46,827 nucleotides of DNA. It comes from a virus. This document shows, one piece after another, positions 7,083 through 13,632 of this stretch (the stretch's first letter is position 1; the number at the start of each line of letters is the position of its first letter). Where the stretch lies: the IMG/VR virus record IMGVR_UViG_3300046000_007986, positions 1-46,827 of that record; one strand, given 5' to 3'. The translations under genes and the position numbers were made by a program. The notes under the pieces were generated by a model. It was not told where the DNA came from. It searched no databases and was given only the letters and a program-made list of their open reading frames with translations.

Positions 7083-7217
7083 GAACATCGGCTTTCGGTG
7101 TTTCTCGCTACGTTGCCAATCATTCTTCCGATCCCGATGGCGAGATCCACCTGGGATGGGTTGGCGGCGCCCCTTCCATACCGGTATTGGCTCTTTCTCT
7201 GCCATAGCCCTTGCCAT
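7074..7217 (-). CDS. 47-aa basic hypothetical protein
   Basis: Start chosen at ATG 7217 because AAAGGAGATAGGAAC precedes it. The product MARAMAEKEPIPVWKGRRQP... ends in an Arg/Lys-rich tail (RHRDRKNDWQRSEKHRKP). No family recognised; small and nucleic-acid-binding by charge only. Confidence 0.45.
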   Translation of the reverse strand: MARAMAEKEPIPVWKGRRQPIPGGSRHRDRKNDWQRSEKHRKPMFGR

Positions 7218-7232
7218 GTTCCTATCTCCTTT

Positions 7233-7292
7233 GAGTCCGGTAGCCGAATACCAACCTAGCCGAATACACGCCTGACTAGGTTGGTAGCCGAA
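7233..7292. repeat. Three AGCCGAA repeats with CCAACCT/GGTTGGT flanks
   Basis: GGTAGCCGAATACCAACCTAG, then CCGAATACACG, then AGGTTGGTAGCCGAACGG occur within 60 bp; ACCAACCTAG and CTAGGTTGGT are inverted to each other, forming a hairpin around 7245-7280. Related to the cluster at 5820-5928. Confidence 0.5.
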
Positions 7293-7296
7293 CGGT

Positions 7297-7548
7297 TTAG
7301 AAGCTGTGATTCCAGGGGTCGTTCGACAAAGCACCCACTTCCACAATCCCTTCCACAATCTTCTTCGCTTCGAGTAAGCCGAAGCCCGTTTCTTCGCGCA
7401 CCATCTTGATCGCCAGAACGATCTTGCCATTAAGATTCAGCGCCCGAATAACATCCACCTTGGTTCTGGTAGGCGAGTAGGTCGAGCTGCCGTAGCTGAC
7501 ATTCGTCACTGTCTGAATCACTGCGCCACTTCCCAGTTCTCTTTTCAT
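7297..7548 (-). CDS. Ribosomal L7/L12 C-terminal domain-like protein, 83 aa
   Basis: Start chosen at ATG 7548, preceded by AAGGGGATTGGC. Residues about 39-69, LNGKIVLAIKMVREETGFGL then LEAKKIVEGIVE, match the alpha-turn-alpha face of the ribosomal L7/L12 C-terminal domain (K-x-x-x-I-K-x-V-R-E-x-T-G-L-G-L-x-E-A-K-x-L-V-E), which recruits translational GTPases. The N-terminal 35 residues are Ser/Thr-rich and lack the L7/L12 dimerisation domain. Similar L7/L12-CTD-like proteins are known in phage and bacterial accessory genes; the function here is unknown. A Cys-rich open stretch continues in frame upstream to 7677 but lacks an RBS. Confidence 0.7.
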   Translation of the reverse strand: MKRELGSGAVIQTVTNVSYGSSTYSPTRTKVDVIRALNLNGKIVLAIKMVREETGFGLLEAKKIVEGIVEVGALSNDPWNHSF

Positions 7549-7576
7549 GCCAATCCCCTTATAGGTGGGCCAACGT

Positions 7577-7726
7577 TTACCGCAGGTTGAGCAAGCACAG
7601 AGCGTGGCTTGCGGGAACCTTCCCGTGTGCCAACACCAACCCTGCACCGTATGCGCCGAAGTTCCGGTGCACGCCACGTATCATTGCCAAGAACTTCGTG
7701 GTGTAGCGGGTTCCGTCGATACGCAT
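7577..7726 (-). CDS. 49-aa hypothetical protein
   Basis: ATG 7726 overlaps the TGA stop of the upstream gene (TGATG) and follows GGAGGTGGT, so translation is probable. The product MRIDGTRYTTKFLAMIRGVHR... has no recognised family. Part of the same DNA in another frame encodes a Cys/Trp-rich stretch (WCWHTGRFP...CSTCGKRW), so a frameshifted fusion is an alternative. Confidence 0.45.
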   Translation of the reverse strand: MRIDGTRYTTKFLAMIRGVHRNFGAYGAGLVLAHGKVPASHALCLLNLR

Positions 7727-7860
7727 CACACCACCTCCGAGTCGAGAATGGTGAAGGTGGTGGTGCCGCCAACCGGTCGCACCAGTGCCCCGCCCTCGTA
7801 TGCTTCCAGAACCACAACGTCGTAGCCCTTGTTGATCCGAACGATCTGACCCTTGCTCAT
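7726..7860 (-). CDS. 44-aa KOW/SH3-like mini-protein
   Basis: ATG 7860 preceded by AAGGAGCAGGCAC. The product MSKGQIVRINKGYDVVVLEA... reads as a small beta barrel: G-Q-I-V-R-I start, a turn, then GGALVRPVGGTTTFTILDSEVV. This is the look of small SH3/KOW-like 'regulates charge and hydration' folds seen in phage accessory genes, not a firm family hit. Coupled to the next gene through TGATG. Confidence 0.5.
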   Translation of the reverse strand: MSKGQIVRINKGYDVVVLEAYEGGALVRPVGGTTTFTILDSEVV

Positions 7861-7885
7861 GTGCCTGCTCCTTGTGTAAGGTGAT

Positions 7886-7916
7886 TCATTAATGACTTAA
7901 CCAACAGAACCGAGTA
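7886..7916 (-). promoter_or_regulatory. Promoter with downstream TAAGTCATTAATGA operator
   Basis: Minus strand: GACCGATATACTCGG (-10 TATACT) followed 15 nt later by TTAAGTCATTAATGAATC, the recurrent palindromic operator (core at 7886-7899), then the RBS of the 44-aa gene at 7860. Confidence 0.55.
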
Positions 7917-7933
7917 TATCGGTCAGTTCTTGG

Positions 7934-8077
7934 CTAGTAATGCCCTTCGATGATTCTTCCTGCAAGTAGGCGCAGTCGCTTCTCTGCCTGGGGATTCCAG
8001 AGCTTGCTCTTGCCTGGGGTGCCTGGTGTGCCCCTCCAATAGATCATCGCTTGTAGCAGTTGGGCGCCGATGCTCAT
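7934..8077 (-). CDS. 47-aa basic hypothetical protein
   Basis: ATG 8077 follows ACGGAGACAGACACC. The product MSIGAQLLQAMIYWRGTPGT...KRLRLLAGRIIEGHY is basic, with two helices around a GTPGTPGKSK turn. No family recognised. Confidence 0.5.
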   Translation of the reverse strand: MSIGAQLLQAMIYWRGTPGTPGKSKLWNPQAEKRLRLLAGRIIEGHY

Positions 8078-8448
8078 GGTGTCTGTCTCCGTGGTTACTC
8101 GTTCACTGCAACCTTCATTCTGACCGCTGAAACTAGGCGCGTATGCTTATAGTTCAAGCCTATATTTGAGGGTTTCCAATCTGGAATTTGACTAGCCAAT
8201 CTTCACCGCATACAGGTTGGTAGCCGAACATCTCCACATTGGATTTGGCTGTGCCTATGGGCCAAATAATGCTGCATATACAGGGTTGTAGCCGAATATA
8301 TGGGTGGGAATGTGTAAGGCGAAATGGGTGCCTAATAGGATGCGACAGAAAGAGTGTGAGGGTGCCCCGCCAATAACATTCCCACATTTAGTGGCCCTTA
8401 CACTTATACAAGCATGGCTCTTACACTACATGCCTACCCATACTCCCC
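8078..8448. other. 371-bp non-coding gap with short repeats
   Basis: No convincing gene. It contains two AGCCGAA-type repeats (about 8215 and 8288, each after GGTTGGT or GGGTTGT) and a repeated word on the minus strand, AGTGTAAGAGCCA and AGTGTAAGGGCCA, at about 8390-8430. GGGTGGGAATGTGTAAGG and TGTGGGAATG words also recur. Confidence 0.4.
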
Positions 8449-8784
8449 CTACTGTCTTGCCTTGAACGTCAGCCTACCCATCATGTCGAACTTCGCTATG
8501 TCCTTCCCCTTCCCCTTCCCCTTCCCCTTCCCCTTCCCTACTGTATCTGGATGCTGGTCGATGAATGGAAAGGTCAGATCACTCAGCCTGGTGGGTGGGT
8601 TCTGAAGATCCATCTGCTCCCCTATTCGCATTGAGAGCCGAGACTTCCGTTCCCTTGCTGCTTCCTCTACCCGTGCCTTCTCCATACTGGCGACGATGGC
8701 TACCAGTTCATCCCTGTAGGTTCCGGGTCTGGTGTGGTTCATGACTGCCTTGTGGAGTTCTCTGGTTTCGTGGAGGAATATCAT
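8449..8784 (-). CDS. 111-aa helical protein with (GK)6 repeat
   Basis: ATG 8784 preceded by GAAGGAGATAAGCAA. The N-terminal two thirds is a charged helix (ELVAIVASMEKARVEEAARERKSRLSM split), and the C-terminal part contains six Gly-Lys pairs, GKGKGKGKGKGKD, encoded by a perfect hexanucleotide repeat. The basic tract may bind nucleic acid or simply vary by slippage. No family recognised. Starts 4 nt before the stop of the upstream gene region. Confidence 0.65.
   Translation of the reverse strand: MIFLHETRELHKAVMNHTRPGTYRDELVAIVASMEKARVEEAARERKSRLSMRIGEQMDLQNPPTRLSDLTFPFIDQHPDTVGKGKGKGKGKGKDIAKFDMMGRLTFKARQ
8504..8538. repeat. Hexanucleotide tandem repeat (TTCCCC)n
   Basis: Five full TTCCCC units and a partial sixth lie inside the 111-aa gene, encoding (Gly-Lys)6. 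Copy changes of a 6-bp unit keep the reading frame, so the tract could vary in length without inactivating the gene. Confidence 0.85.
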
Positions 8785-8788
8785 TTGC

Positions 8789-9148
8789 TTATCTCCTTCT
8801 ACAGTTGCCGGTTATTCGGTGCTTCTGCTGTGCCTGTAAGGTTCTCCGTGCCTGCTTCTGTGCTTGGAGGTCTATGCCTTGGTTCTGTTTGATCTTCAGT
8901 GCCTTCTCGTTCAGCAGTGGCGGTTTGTCCCGTATCGTGAAACGGTGCCATTCATCCATCACCATCGTCGTCGGGTTTGCGCCGGTGTAGCGTTGGGTTG
9001 AACTGTCATCATTGTTGGCAATTGTGATGTTCGCGCCAAGCTCCCTCATGGCCGCTATGCGTTGCAACAGGCGCATGTTGGTAGAGCCGCCAATTATGAT
9101 GATTGTGGATCTGGTTGCTGTGCCACCGTCGGTGTCGTCTACTACCAT
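8789..9148 (-). CDS. 119-aa hypothetical protein
   Basis: ATG 9148 overlaps the end of the upstream gene by 7 nt. Residues 13-45 (RSTIIIIGGSTNMRLLQRIA...GANITIANNDD) look like a Rossmann-like beta-alpha-beta start with an IIGG loop, and the C-terminal third is a Lys/Gln/Arg-rich helix (ALKIKQNQGIDLQAQKQARR). The nucleotide-binding idea is only from pattern. Unknown role. Confidence 0.6.
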   Translation of the reverse strand: MVVDDTDGGTATRSTIIIIGGSTNMRLLQRIAAMRELGANITIANNDDSSTQRYTGANPTTMVMDEWHRFTIRDKPPLLNEKALKIKQNQGIDLQAQKQARRTLQAQQKHRITGNCRRR

Positions 9149-9351
9149 TCCGAGTTCTTCTTCATCTTTCGGGCCTGCCGACGTGCCTTCTCATGCGTGA
9201 GCGCCTCAAAGCGTTCTCGTTCCATGATTTCCTCTAATGCCTTGATTTTCTGCTCACGGGCGATTGTCGCCATTCGCTCGTTCTCGGCTTCAGTGAACAC
9301 CAGATCCTCAAGCATTTCATCGGCAATGGTTTTGGGTAGCGTTTTGGACAT
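9142..9351 (-). CDS. 69-aa charged helical protein
   Basis: ATG 9351 shares a base with the TAA stop of the upstream gene (TAATG). The product is nearly one amphipathic helix rich in Glu, Lys and Arg (EAENERMATIAREQKIKALE, then RARRQARKMKK-like end). Possible coiled coil; no family recognised. Confidence 0.6.
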   Translation of the reverse strand: MSKTLPKTIADEMLEDLVFTEAENERMATIAREQKIKALEEIMERERFEALTHEKARRQARKMKKNSEW

Positions 9352-9650
9352 TAAACGCCATCATTCAGTGAGTTAGCTGCTTCCACGAATACCTTCCCGA
9401 ACATACCGCTGCCTTTGAAGTCCTGAAGCAGCTTGATCCAATTCTCGTTGCTTAAAGCGGCGATCTCCTTGCGTTTCTGAGCCATCGTTCCCCTGACGGC
9501 TTGGAGGTAGTTCGACTGGAACTCCTTCAAGGATGTGCCTGTGTTGCAAGCGTCGATTCCGTGCTTGTTGACGATGCCTAGCATTACGACTGTCTGGAAG
9601 TTATCCAGGATCACTTCGGTCATCTGCCCTCGGCTTAATCTCATGTGCAT
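9351..9650 (-). CDS. 99-aa hypothetical protein
   Basis: Starts at ATG 9650 (or ATG 9644) after AAAGGCACC. All-helical, with a conserved-looking KEIAALSNENWIKLLQDFKG segment. First gene of a four-gene coupled set (9650 down to 8449) with a promoter/operator at 9705-9730. Confidence 0.6.
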   Translation of the reverse strand: MHMRLSRGQMTEVILDNFQTVVMLGIVNKHGIDACNTGTSLKEFQSNYLQAVRGTMAQKRKEIAALSNENWIKLLQDFKGSGMFGKVFVEAANSLNDGV

Positions 9651-9704
9651 TTGGTGCCTTTTGATCGTTTCATTGCAGGTTTCAGGTTATATGCTGGTGG
9701 TTGG

Positions 9705-9730
9705 CAAGTATAGTCACTAATTACTTATCC
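9705..9730 (-). promoter_or_regulatory. Operator-overlapped promoter, TAAGTAATTAGTGAC then TATACT
   Basis: Minus-strand GGATAAGTAATTAGTGACTATACTTGCC: the palindromic operator is followed immediately by the -10 TATACT (about 9707-9712). It drives the four-gene set beginning at 9650. Confidence 0.65.
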
Positions 9731-9920
9731 GTGCAAGCGATTTAAGGGGTCAGGGCAGCGTCCATTTGGTCAGGGAAGGGTCATGTATCGGGTAATCAAT
9801 CGGAATGCGTCTGAGAGCGTTTTAACCGCTTGGCTACCTTATATTAAGGGGTCAAAAACACCTTATACATACGACCTCTTTTTGCCACTTTGGAAGATGA
9901 TTTCGAAGCAGTAGTGTCCA

Positions 9921-9975
9921 AAAGTGCTTCGAAAGTGCTTCCAAACTGCTTCGAAAGTGCCTCCAAGGTGCCTCG
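9921..9975. repeat. Five tandem 11-bp repeats (iteron-like)
   Basis: AAAGTGCTTCG, AAAGTGCTTCC, AAACTGCTTCG, AAAGTGCCTCC and AAGGTGCCTCG follow each other without gaps; a decayed sixth begins AAATG. The 11-bp period is one helical turn, so a protein binding each unit would line up on one face of the DNA, as in iteron origins or multi-site operators. Confidence 0.8.
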
Positions 9976-10017
9976 AAATGTTGATTTGGCGGCACCTTGA
10001 AGCGATTTGGCGGCAGT

Positions 10018-10308
10018 TTATGGCTCGATTTCGTAGAATTTGTCGGACTCAGCCGGCAATTCGGTGATGAAGTAGCCAATGCGATTGACGTAGTGGTAGC
10101 CATTGGTGATTACCAGATCGCCTTCGTCGCCTTCAACCACCGTCCAGACCCGTAGCGGGTGAATCCCGGCTAGCTCCTGAACCTTGCTGTGTTCGTCGCC
10201 ATAGGTTTCGAACATCAAGCCGTCGTATGGTGCATCCTGGTTAAAGAGATTGGCGATCGGCTTGAACTGCTCAAGCCACTGTTCCCATGTCAGTTTGATT
10301 GGTTCCAT
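10018..10308 (-). CDS. 96-aa acidic hypothetical protein
   Basis: Start chosen at ATG 10308 (MEPIKLTWEQW) preceded by AAGGGAGACAAGC. Acidic, mixed alpha/beta; VVEGDEGDLVITNGYHYVNR is the most structured-looking part. Many small plasmid and phage proteins have this WTVVEGD...NGYHYVNRIGY look, but no named function is known to me. Confidence 0.65.
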   Translation of the reverse strand: MEPIKLTWEQWLEQFKPIANLFNQDAPYDGLMFETYGDEHSKVQELAGIHPLRVWTVVEGDEGDLVITNGYHYVNRIGYFITELPAESDKFYEIEP

Positions 10309-10467
10309 GCTTGTCTCCCTTGTGTAAGCCTGATTCAACTGCCGTGTGAGTCTGAGGGTTCGTGAGGCTCCCCCTCTTTGCCATCCTCACAATGACCGCC
10401 CTTATTTGTGGATTTGGGCGCTCACACGACAGATGAATCGGGCCTACTTCAACCCGATTCAGTTCCG

Positions 10468-10698
10468 TTATCCCTGTGCTGCTTCGATCAGGCGGCGACT
10501 GCCCTTCGGCTTGCCCTTCGACACGTAGCCGCTTTTCGCGTTCGCTTCTGCTAAGAGTGCGCTGGCTTGGGCACGGGTCAGCTTGCTTTGCCGATGATCT
10601 ACACCGGTGGCGAGCTTGAGCGCCCATGTCATCTGGCTCGACGCGGGTTCGTTGGCTCGCGGGTCAACAACGGGTGCTGCTACGGAGGCTTGGTTCAT
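10468..10698 (-). CDS. 76-aa hypothetical protein
   Basis: ATG 10698 preceded by AAAGGGAACGCCAA. Ala-rich N-terminal part, then a basic Lys/Gly tail (YVSKGKPKGSRRL). No family recognised. A GGTCATACTTGAATC motif lies just upstream at 10735-10752. Confidence 0.55.
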   Translation of the reverse strand: MNQASVAAPVVDPRANEPASSQMTWALKLATGVDHRQSKLTRAQASALLAEANAKSGYVSKGKPKGSRRLIEAAQG

Positions 10699-10726
10699 TT
10701 GGCGTTCCCTTTGTGGTTGTGGTTCG

Positions 10727-10752
10727 TTTCGACAGATTCAAGTATGACCGAC
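10727..10752 (-). promoter_or_regulatory. GTCGGTCATACTTGAATCTGTCG promoter-like word
   Basis: The 23-bp stretch around the CATACT box is identical to that at 14162-14184 and lies about 40 nt upstream of the 76-aa gene, so it is a duplicated leader/promoter. Confidence 0.55.
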
Positions 10753-10779
10753 AGGTGTTGGCGTGTATCCCTGGACGAA

Positions 10780-10944
10780 TTATTTCCGGTAGAACACCAC
10801 CGCCTTGTGGCTTGCACCACAGATCGGACATTCGAAGGTCAGCGTATCCCTGCCATAATCATCTTCTTCGATGTTCAGGAACTTCACTGAACTCACTTGG
10901 GCTTCTTCCCCGTTACACTCCAAAACCACATAATGCGGATACAT
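10780..10944 (-). CDS. 54-aa protein with CxxC (zinc ribbon half)
   Basis: ATG 10944 overlaps the TGA stop of the upstream gene (TGATG). The product contains LTFECPICGASHKAVVFYRK, a CPxC knuckle near the C-terminus, plus a Cys at position 10 (VLECNG), so it may bind a metal or dimerise. No family recognised. Confidence 0.55.
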   Translation of the reverse strand: MYPHYVVLECNGEEAQVSSVKFLNIEEDDYGRDTLTFECPICGASHKAVVFYRK

Positions 10945-11201
10945 CAGCGCAACCTAAATGATGGAAGATTACGAATGGGTGTATTTTCCTGGTGTATCTC
11001 GTTGAAGTCCAAAAGTTCGCCTTTCTCTTCCTTTGCCTTAATAAAGATCGGGGCATCGCAATCTTCTTCCAGATAGACGTAGCTTCTATCTTGGTAGGAG
11101 CAATTACTGATCTTGTAAATGATGCCGAGCGCGATCAGTTCGGCACGTTCGACCTTGAGCCAACCATGCCCAGGATCACTGATGAAGTCGTATTTCTTCA
11201 T
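10944..11201 (-). CDS. 85-aa hypothetical protein
   Basis: ATG 11201 overlaps the stop of the upstream gene by 4 nt. Mixed beta/alpha, with GHGWLKVERAELIALGIIYK and an acidic YVYLEEDCDAPIFIK strand pair; plausible small single-domain protein. Family not recognised. Confidence 0.6.
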   Translation of the reverse strand: MKKYDFISDPGHGWLKVERAELIALGIIYKISNCSYQDRSYVYLEEDCDAPIFIKAKEEKGELLDFNEIHQENTPIRNLPSFRLR

Positions 11202-11590
11202 GGCTTGAACGCCTCCTCTGTTTCGTAGGTCATCTGGCTCATGAACAACAGAGTCAGGACGCGCCCACGCTGTGCCTGGTTCTGAGTGAGATAGTGTTGA
11301 TCTTCCTCGAAATCAGTGGCGTAGTTCATGCCCCAATATAGGGTGCGAGGGCCATGGATTCGTGCATCTTTGGCATAGAATTCATTCAGCCACGATTCAC
11401 CAATTCTGAACAAGTTATCGGCTGCGACAACCGACGGCGTGCCACGTTCATGAAATATCAATGAACACGCATCCCACATCGCGCTACACATGCCGGGGTG
11501 AAGTGGGTTTTCGCCATGCTCTCGCACAATTCTCTCGTCCATCCTCTCTGCTGCACGTTCGAACATCTGGCTCAGTAGCGATTGCGTCAT
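11198..11590 (-). CDS. 130-aa hypothetical protein
   Basis: ATG 11590, overlapping the upstream peptidase-like gene by 4 nt. Helical and rich in Met/Glu, with HPGMCSAMWDACSLIFHERG near residue 30-50. No family recognised. Coupled in a four-gene set (12039 down to 10780). Confidence 0.6.
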   Translation of the reverse strand: MTQSLLSQMFERAAERMDERIVREHGENPLHPGMCSAMWDACSLIFHERGTPSVVAADNLFRIGESWLNEFYAKDARIHGPRTLYWGMNYATDFEEDQHYLTQNQAQRGRVLTLLFMSQMTYETEEAFKP

Positions 11591-12039
11591 GCTGGCACCT
11601 CCTCAATGTATAAGTATTCCTTCACCCGCTTCCACTTGCTGCCCACAGGCAATGTGGCAAATTTCTTAACCGCACCCTGCGTATAGGCAGAGTCGCAAAT
11701 CTCGTCGCCCTGAATGGCAACGAAATGGTGCGTGACCAGTGCCAACATGAACTGCTGGCGTTCAACCGGTGTGCGGCGTGTGACTAACTGCGATATCGTC
11801 GGCAGATGCTTTTGCAGATACAGGTTTTCGCTTCGAACCCTGTAGCCGAGTTTCACCAGCACTGCCTGTAACTCATACAGGTAGGCGACACTTTTGAACG
11901 GCTTCCCGCGCACTGTTTCGATTGCCTGCACCATCTCGGCGTATGACTTACCGGTGATGGCACACAGGGCGGTCGGCCCACACCACCGTCGTTCCGATGC
12001 GCTACGTTCGGCTTCACAGAGCTTCCCACTGGCGTTCAT
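11587..12039 (-). CDS. 150-aa putative papain-fold (C39-like) cysteine peptidase
   Basis: Residues 18-26 RRWCGPTAL match the catalytic Cys motif (C-G-P-T-A/S) of C39 and related papain-like peptidases, with C20 as candidate nucleophile. Further on, THHFVAIQGDEICDSAYTQG supplies a His (HHFVAI) and an Asp/Asn position in the expected order. No N-terminal signal peptide is seen, so it would act in the cytoplasm. The family call is from motifs only; it might instead be an inactive relative. Leads a coupled four-gene set. Confidence 0.55.
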   Translation of the reverse strand: MNASGKLCEAERSASERRWCGPTALCAITGKSYAEMVQAIETVRGKPFKSVAYLYELQAVLVKLGYRVRSENLYLQKHLPTISQLVTRRTPVERQQFMLALVTHHFVAIQGDEICDSAYTQGAVKKFATLPVGSKWKRVKEYLYIEEVPA

Positions 12040-12064
12040 CGTCGTTCCCTCGTTTCGTTTCAGT

Positions 12065-12110
12065 GAATTCAGTATGCCCGTTATCCTTTGGAACGTGTGT
12101 CACGGGTGAC
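12065..12110 (-). promoter_or_regulatory. CATACTGAATTC box and upstream GTCACCCGTGAC palindrome
   Basis: Minus strand: AGTCACCCGTGACAC (12099-12110) then, about 30 nt later, GGGCATAC-TGAATTC (12065-12077), then the RBS of the peptidase-like gene. Both recurrent motifs occur together here, as at 16410-16440 and 6592-6640. Confidence 0.55.
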
Positions 12111-12120
12111 TGATTTCCTA

Positions 12121-12804
12121 TTACCAATCTTCCATCGCTGCCTGGGTAATCCAAGTCCTCTGTGTGCCTTGCTTGAGATTGATGGAGACATGCAGAATGT
12201 CGCCTATCTGTGCATCCTCAAGCAAATGGTCAGACTGTTTGGAGATCTTGTCGAACAGACCGTATGCCAAGTGGTAAGTGTCGCAGTGGTAATACCTTGA
12301 CCGTGCGACCTGTATTCCACGTCGAAGCCAGCCCGTATATCGACGTTTATTCTCGTTGGATAAAACCTCGTCAACAGTCTCGCTGCTATACCCGCGATCC
12401 GGTAACTCGCCGCGAAGCTCTTTCCATGTGTGCTGAACGCACTTCTGGACACAATCCTCATCAAACTCGTTGTGTAGCCGATAGGTGCAACCTGGATCTT
12501 TGAGGGTCTGCTCTTGCTCCAAGATTCGACAGAATATGTCAGGCATGTCTGATGCCATATGAACATGTGGCGGGTTGACGTTCCCGTTGCGCTGAAAGTA
12601 GCCGTTGTCGCCGCGAATCACCCACGCACCGCCCATCGCCATGATTTCATCCTCCGCACCACCGTCACCGCCTGGTGGATGCTCAAGAATGTCATGCGGC
12701 ACAGCGATGCCCGTATAGGCGTCGAAGTGTGGTTGCCAGCTTTGGCGCCACCCCTTCTCGCCAAAGTTCTGGTTCATTTCGCAGACGAACGTCCGATTAA
12801 GCAC
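12121..12804 (-). CDS. 227-aa hypothetical protein
   Basis: Start is GTG 12804, overlapping the upstream gene by 8 nt; an internal ATG nine codons on is an alternative. Rich in Cys and His (CRILEQEQ, GCTYRLHNEFDEDCVQKC, RYYHCDTYHLAYG), which could bind metal, and with an acidic Gly loop near residue 48. No family recognised; one of the larger accessory genes. Confidence 0.6.
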   Translation of the reverse strand: MLNRTFVCEMNQNFGEKGWRQSWQPHFDAYTGIAVPHDILEHPPGGDGGAEDEIMAMGGAWVIRGDNGYFQRNGNVNPPHVHMASDMPDIFCRILEQEQTLKDPGCTYRLHNEFDEDCVQKCVQHTWKELRGELPDRGYSSETVDEVLSNENKRRYTGWLRRGIQVARSRYYHCDTYHLAYGLFDKISKQSDHLLEDAQIGDILHVSINLKQGTQRTWITQAAMEDW

Positions 12805-13048
12805 GGGGAGTCGCCTTCGGGTCGATCAGCTTGGTGCTGATGATCCACTTAGCAATGTTCATGTGCTGCCGTGCAGCATCGGCGTGACCCATAGCCAGTA
12901 ACTCTTGACCGTCCGAAAGCTGTGACATGGCTACCATGCCCCAATTACCGTCACCGCACTTGAAGCTGGATGACATTTCAACGGACTTTACGAAAAGTTC
13001 GATGGGCGTTCCGTAGCACTGGCGTTCCCATTCAATTGATCTCGGCAT
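12797..13048 (-). CDS. 83-aa hypothetical protein
   Basis: ATG 13048 preceded by CAGAGAGAACCGAG and overlapping the upstream gene by 17 nt. Contains MSQLSDGQELLAMGHADAARQHMNIAKWIIS, a helical hairpin. No family recognised. Confidence 0.6.
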   Translation of the reverse strand: MPRSIEWERQCYGTPIELFVKSVEMSSSFKCGDGNWGMVAMSQLSDGQELLAMGHADAARQHMNIAKWIISTKLIDPKATPRA

Positions 13049-13193
13049 CTCGGTTCTCTCTGGTTGTTTGCGACAGGTTCAAGTATCGCAGACGCTTCTT
13101 GGCGCGTCGTCGCAGGGCTTGGATAAGTTTGCGTCTGCCCGTCCTTCCCGACGCACCACCGCCATACCATGCCTTGATGCGGTCGTATTTCAT
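13032..13193 (-). CDS. 53-aa very basic hypothetical protein
   Basis: ATG 13193 overlaps the TGA of the upstream gene (ATGA), supporting translation. About a third of the residues are Arg or Lys (SGRTGRRKLIQALRRRAKKR), suggesting nucleic-acid binding. A CGATACTTGAACCTGTCGC promoter-like word lies inside the gene at 13072-13090. Confidence 0.5.
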   Translation of the reverse strand: MKYDRIKAWYGGGASGRTGRRKLIQALRRRAKKRLRYLNLSQTTRENRDAEIN

Positions 13194-13336
13194 ATTCCCA
13201 GGCTTTTGTAGCGTGCGCCTCTGGTGTAACCCCACCAGAACTCCGCATTGTCGATGTAATGTGGAAACACATGTTCAACACAGTGTTCCAAACTACATGT
13301 GCGAGCCGCGAACCACCCGGCAGCGTCGTCGGTCAT
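13190..13336 (-). CDS. 48-aa hypothetical protein
   Basis: ATG 13336 overlaps the stop of the upstream gene by 4 nt and its own stop overlaps the next start, so it is one of a chain of coupled mini-genes. MTDDAAGWFAARTCSLEHCV... is rich in aromatics with three Trp, and has Cys/His that could bind metal (CSLEHCVEHVFPH). No family recognised. Confidence 0.55.
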   Translation of the reverse strand: MTDDAAGWFAARTCSLEHCVEHVFPHYIDNAEFWWGYTRGARYKSLGI

Positions 13337-13632
13337 GCTGCTGGCCCGTGCCGGTATCCTTCGCAGAGAATGCGAATTTTGCCGCCACCCATATCGAACG
13401 TCATCGGCTTCAATGCTGTCATGAATTCGATTGAGTCCAGAAGCAGACCGATGGGGATGCGGCAACGCTGATCGTAAACAGCGTTGATCGGCCCACGCCA
13501 ATCATTCTTATTACACACGGTTTCGAACGCCGCACGGTAGATTTGACCCATTTCAAACTCCGTCATCAGACGCTCTGGCTGTTGGCCGGCAGTGCGCTTG
13601 AGTTTGGCTTCGCGTAAAGCTTCGATGGACAT
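13333..13632 (-). CDS. 99-aa hypothetical protein
   Basis: ATG 13632 shares a base with the TAA of the upstream gene. The N-terminus is helical and basic (ALREAKLKRTAGQQPERLM), the C-terminus beta-rich around FDMGGGKIRILCEGYRHG. No family recognised. Confidence 0.6.
   Translation of the reverse strand: MSIEALREAKLKRTAGQQPERLMTEFEMGQIYRAAFETVCNKNDWRGPINAVYDQRCRIPIGLLLDSIEFMTALKPMTFDMGGGKIRILCEGYRHGPAA

Larger units (their letters stand above)
9651..10017. other. 367-bp non-coding gap carrying promoter and iterons
   Basis: Apart from the operator/promoter at 9705-9730 and the 11-bp repeats at 9921-9975, it holds repeated GGTCAGGG words (about 9749-9775) and GATTTGGCGGCA words (about 9980-10015). 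No gene is supported. Confidence 0.5.

Noticed and set aside
8160-8387. 75-aa minus-strand frame in the gap 8078-8448
   Set aside because: No RBS, odd composition, and it runs through dispersed AGCCGAA repeats.
9852-10103. 83-aa minus-strand frame over the 11-bp iterons
   Set aside because: It starts inside a better-supported gene and its middle is just translated repeat.
13072-13090. CGATACTTGAACCTGTCG as a promoter for the 83-aa gene
   Set aside because: It lies inside a coupled 53-aa gene and lacks the GGTC part; kept only as a weak variant of the recurrent word.
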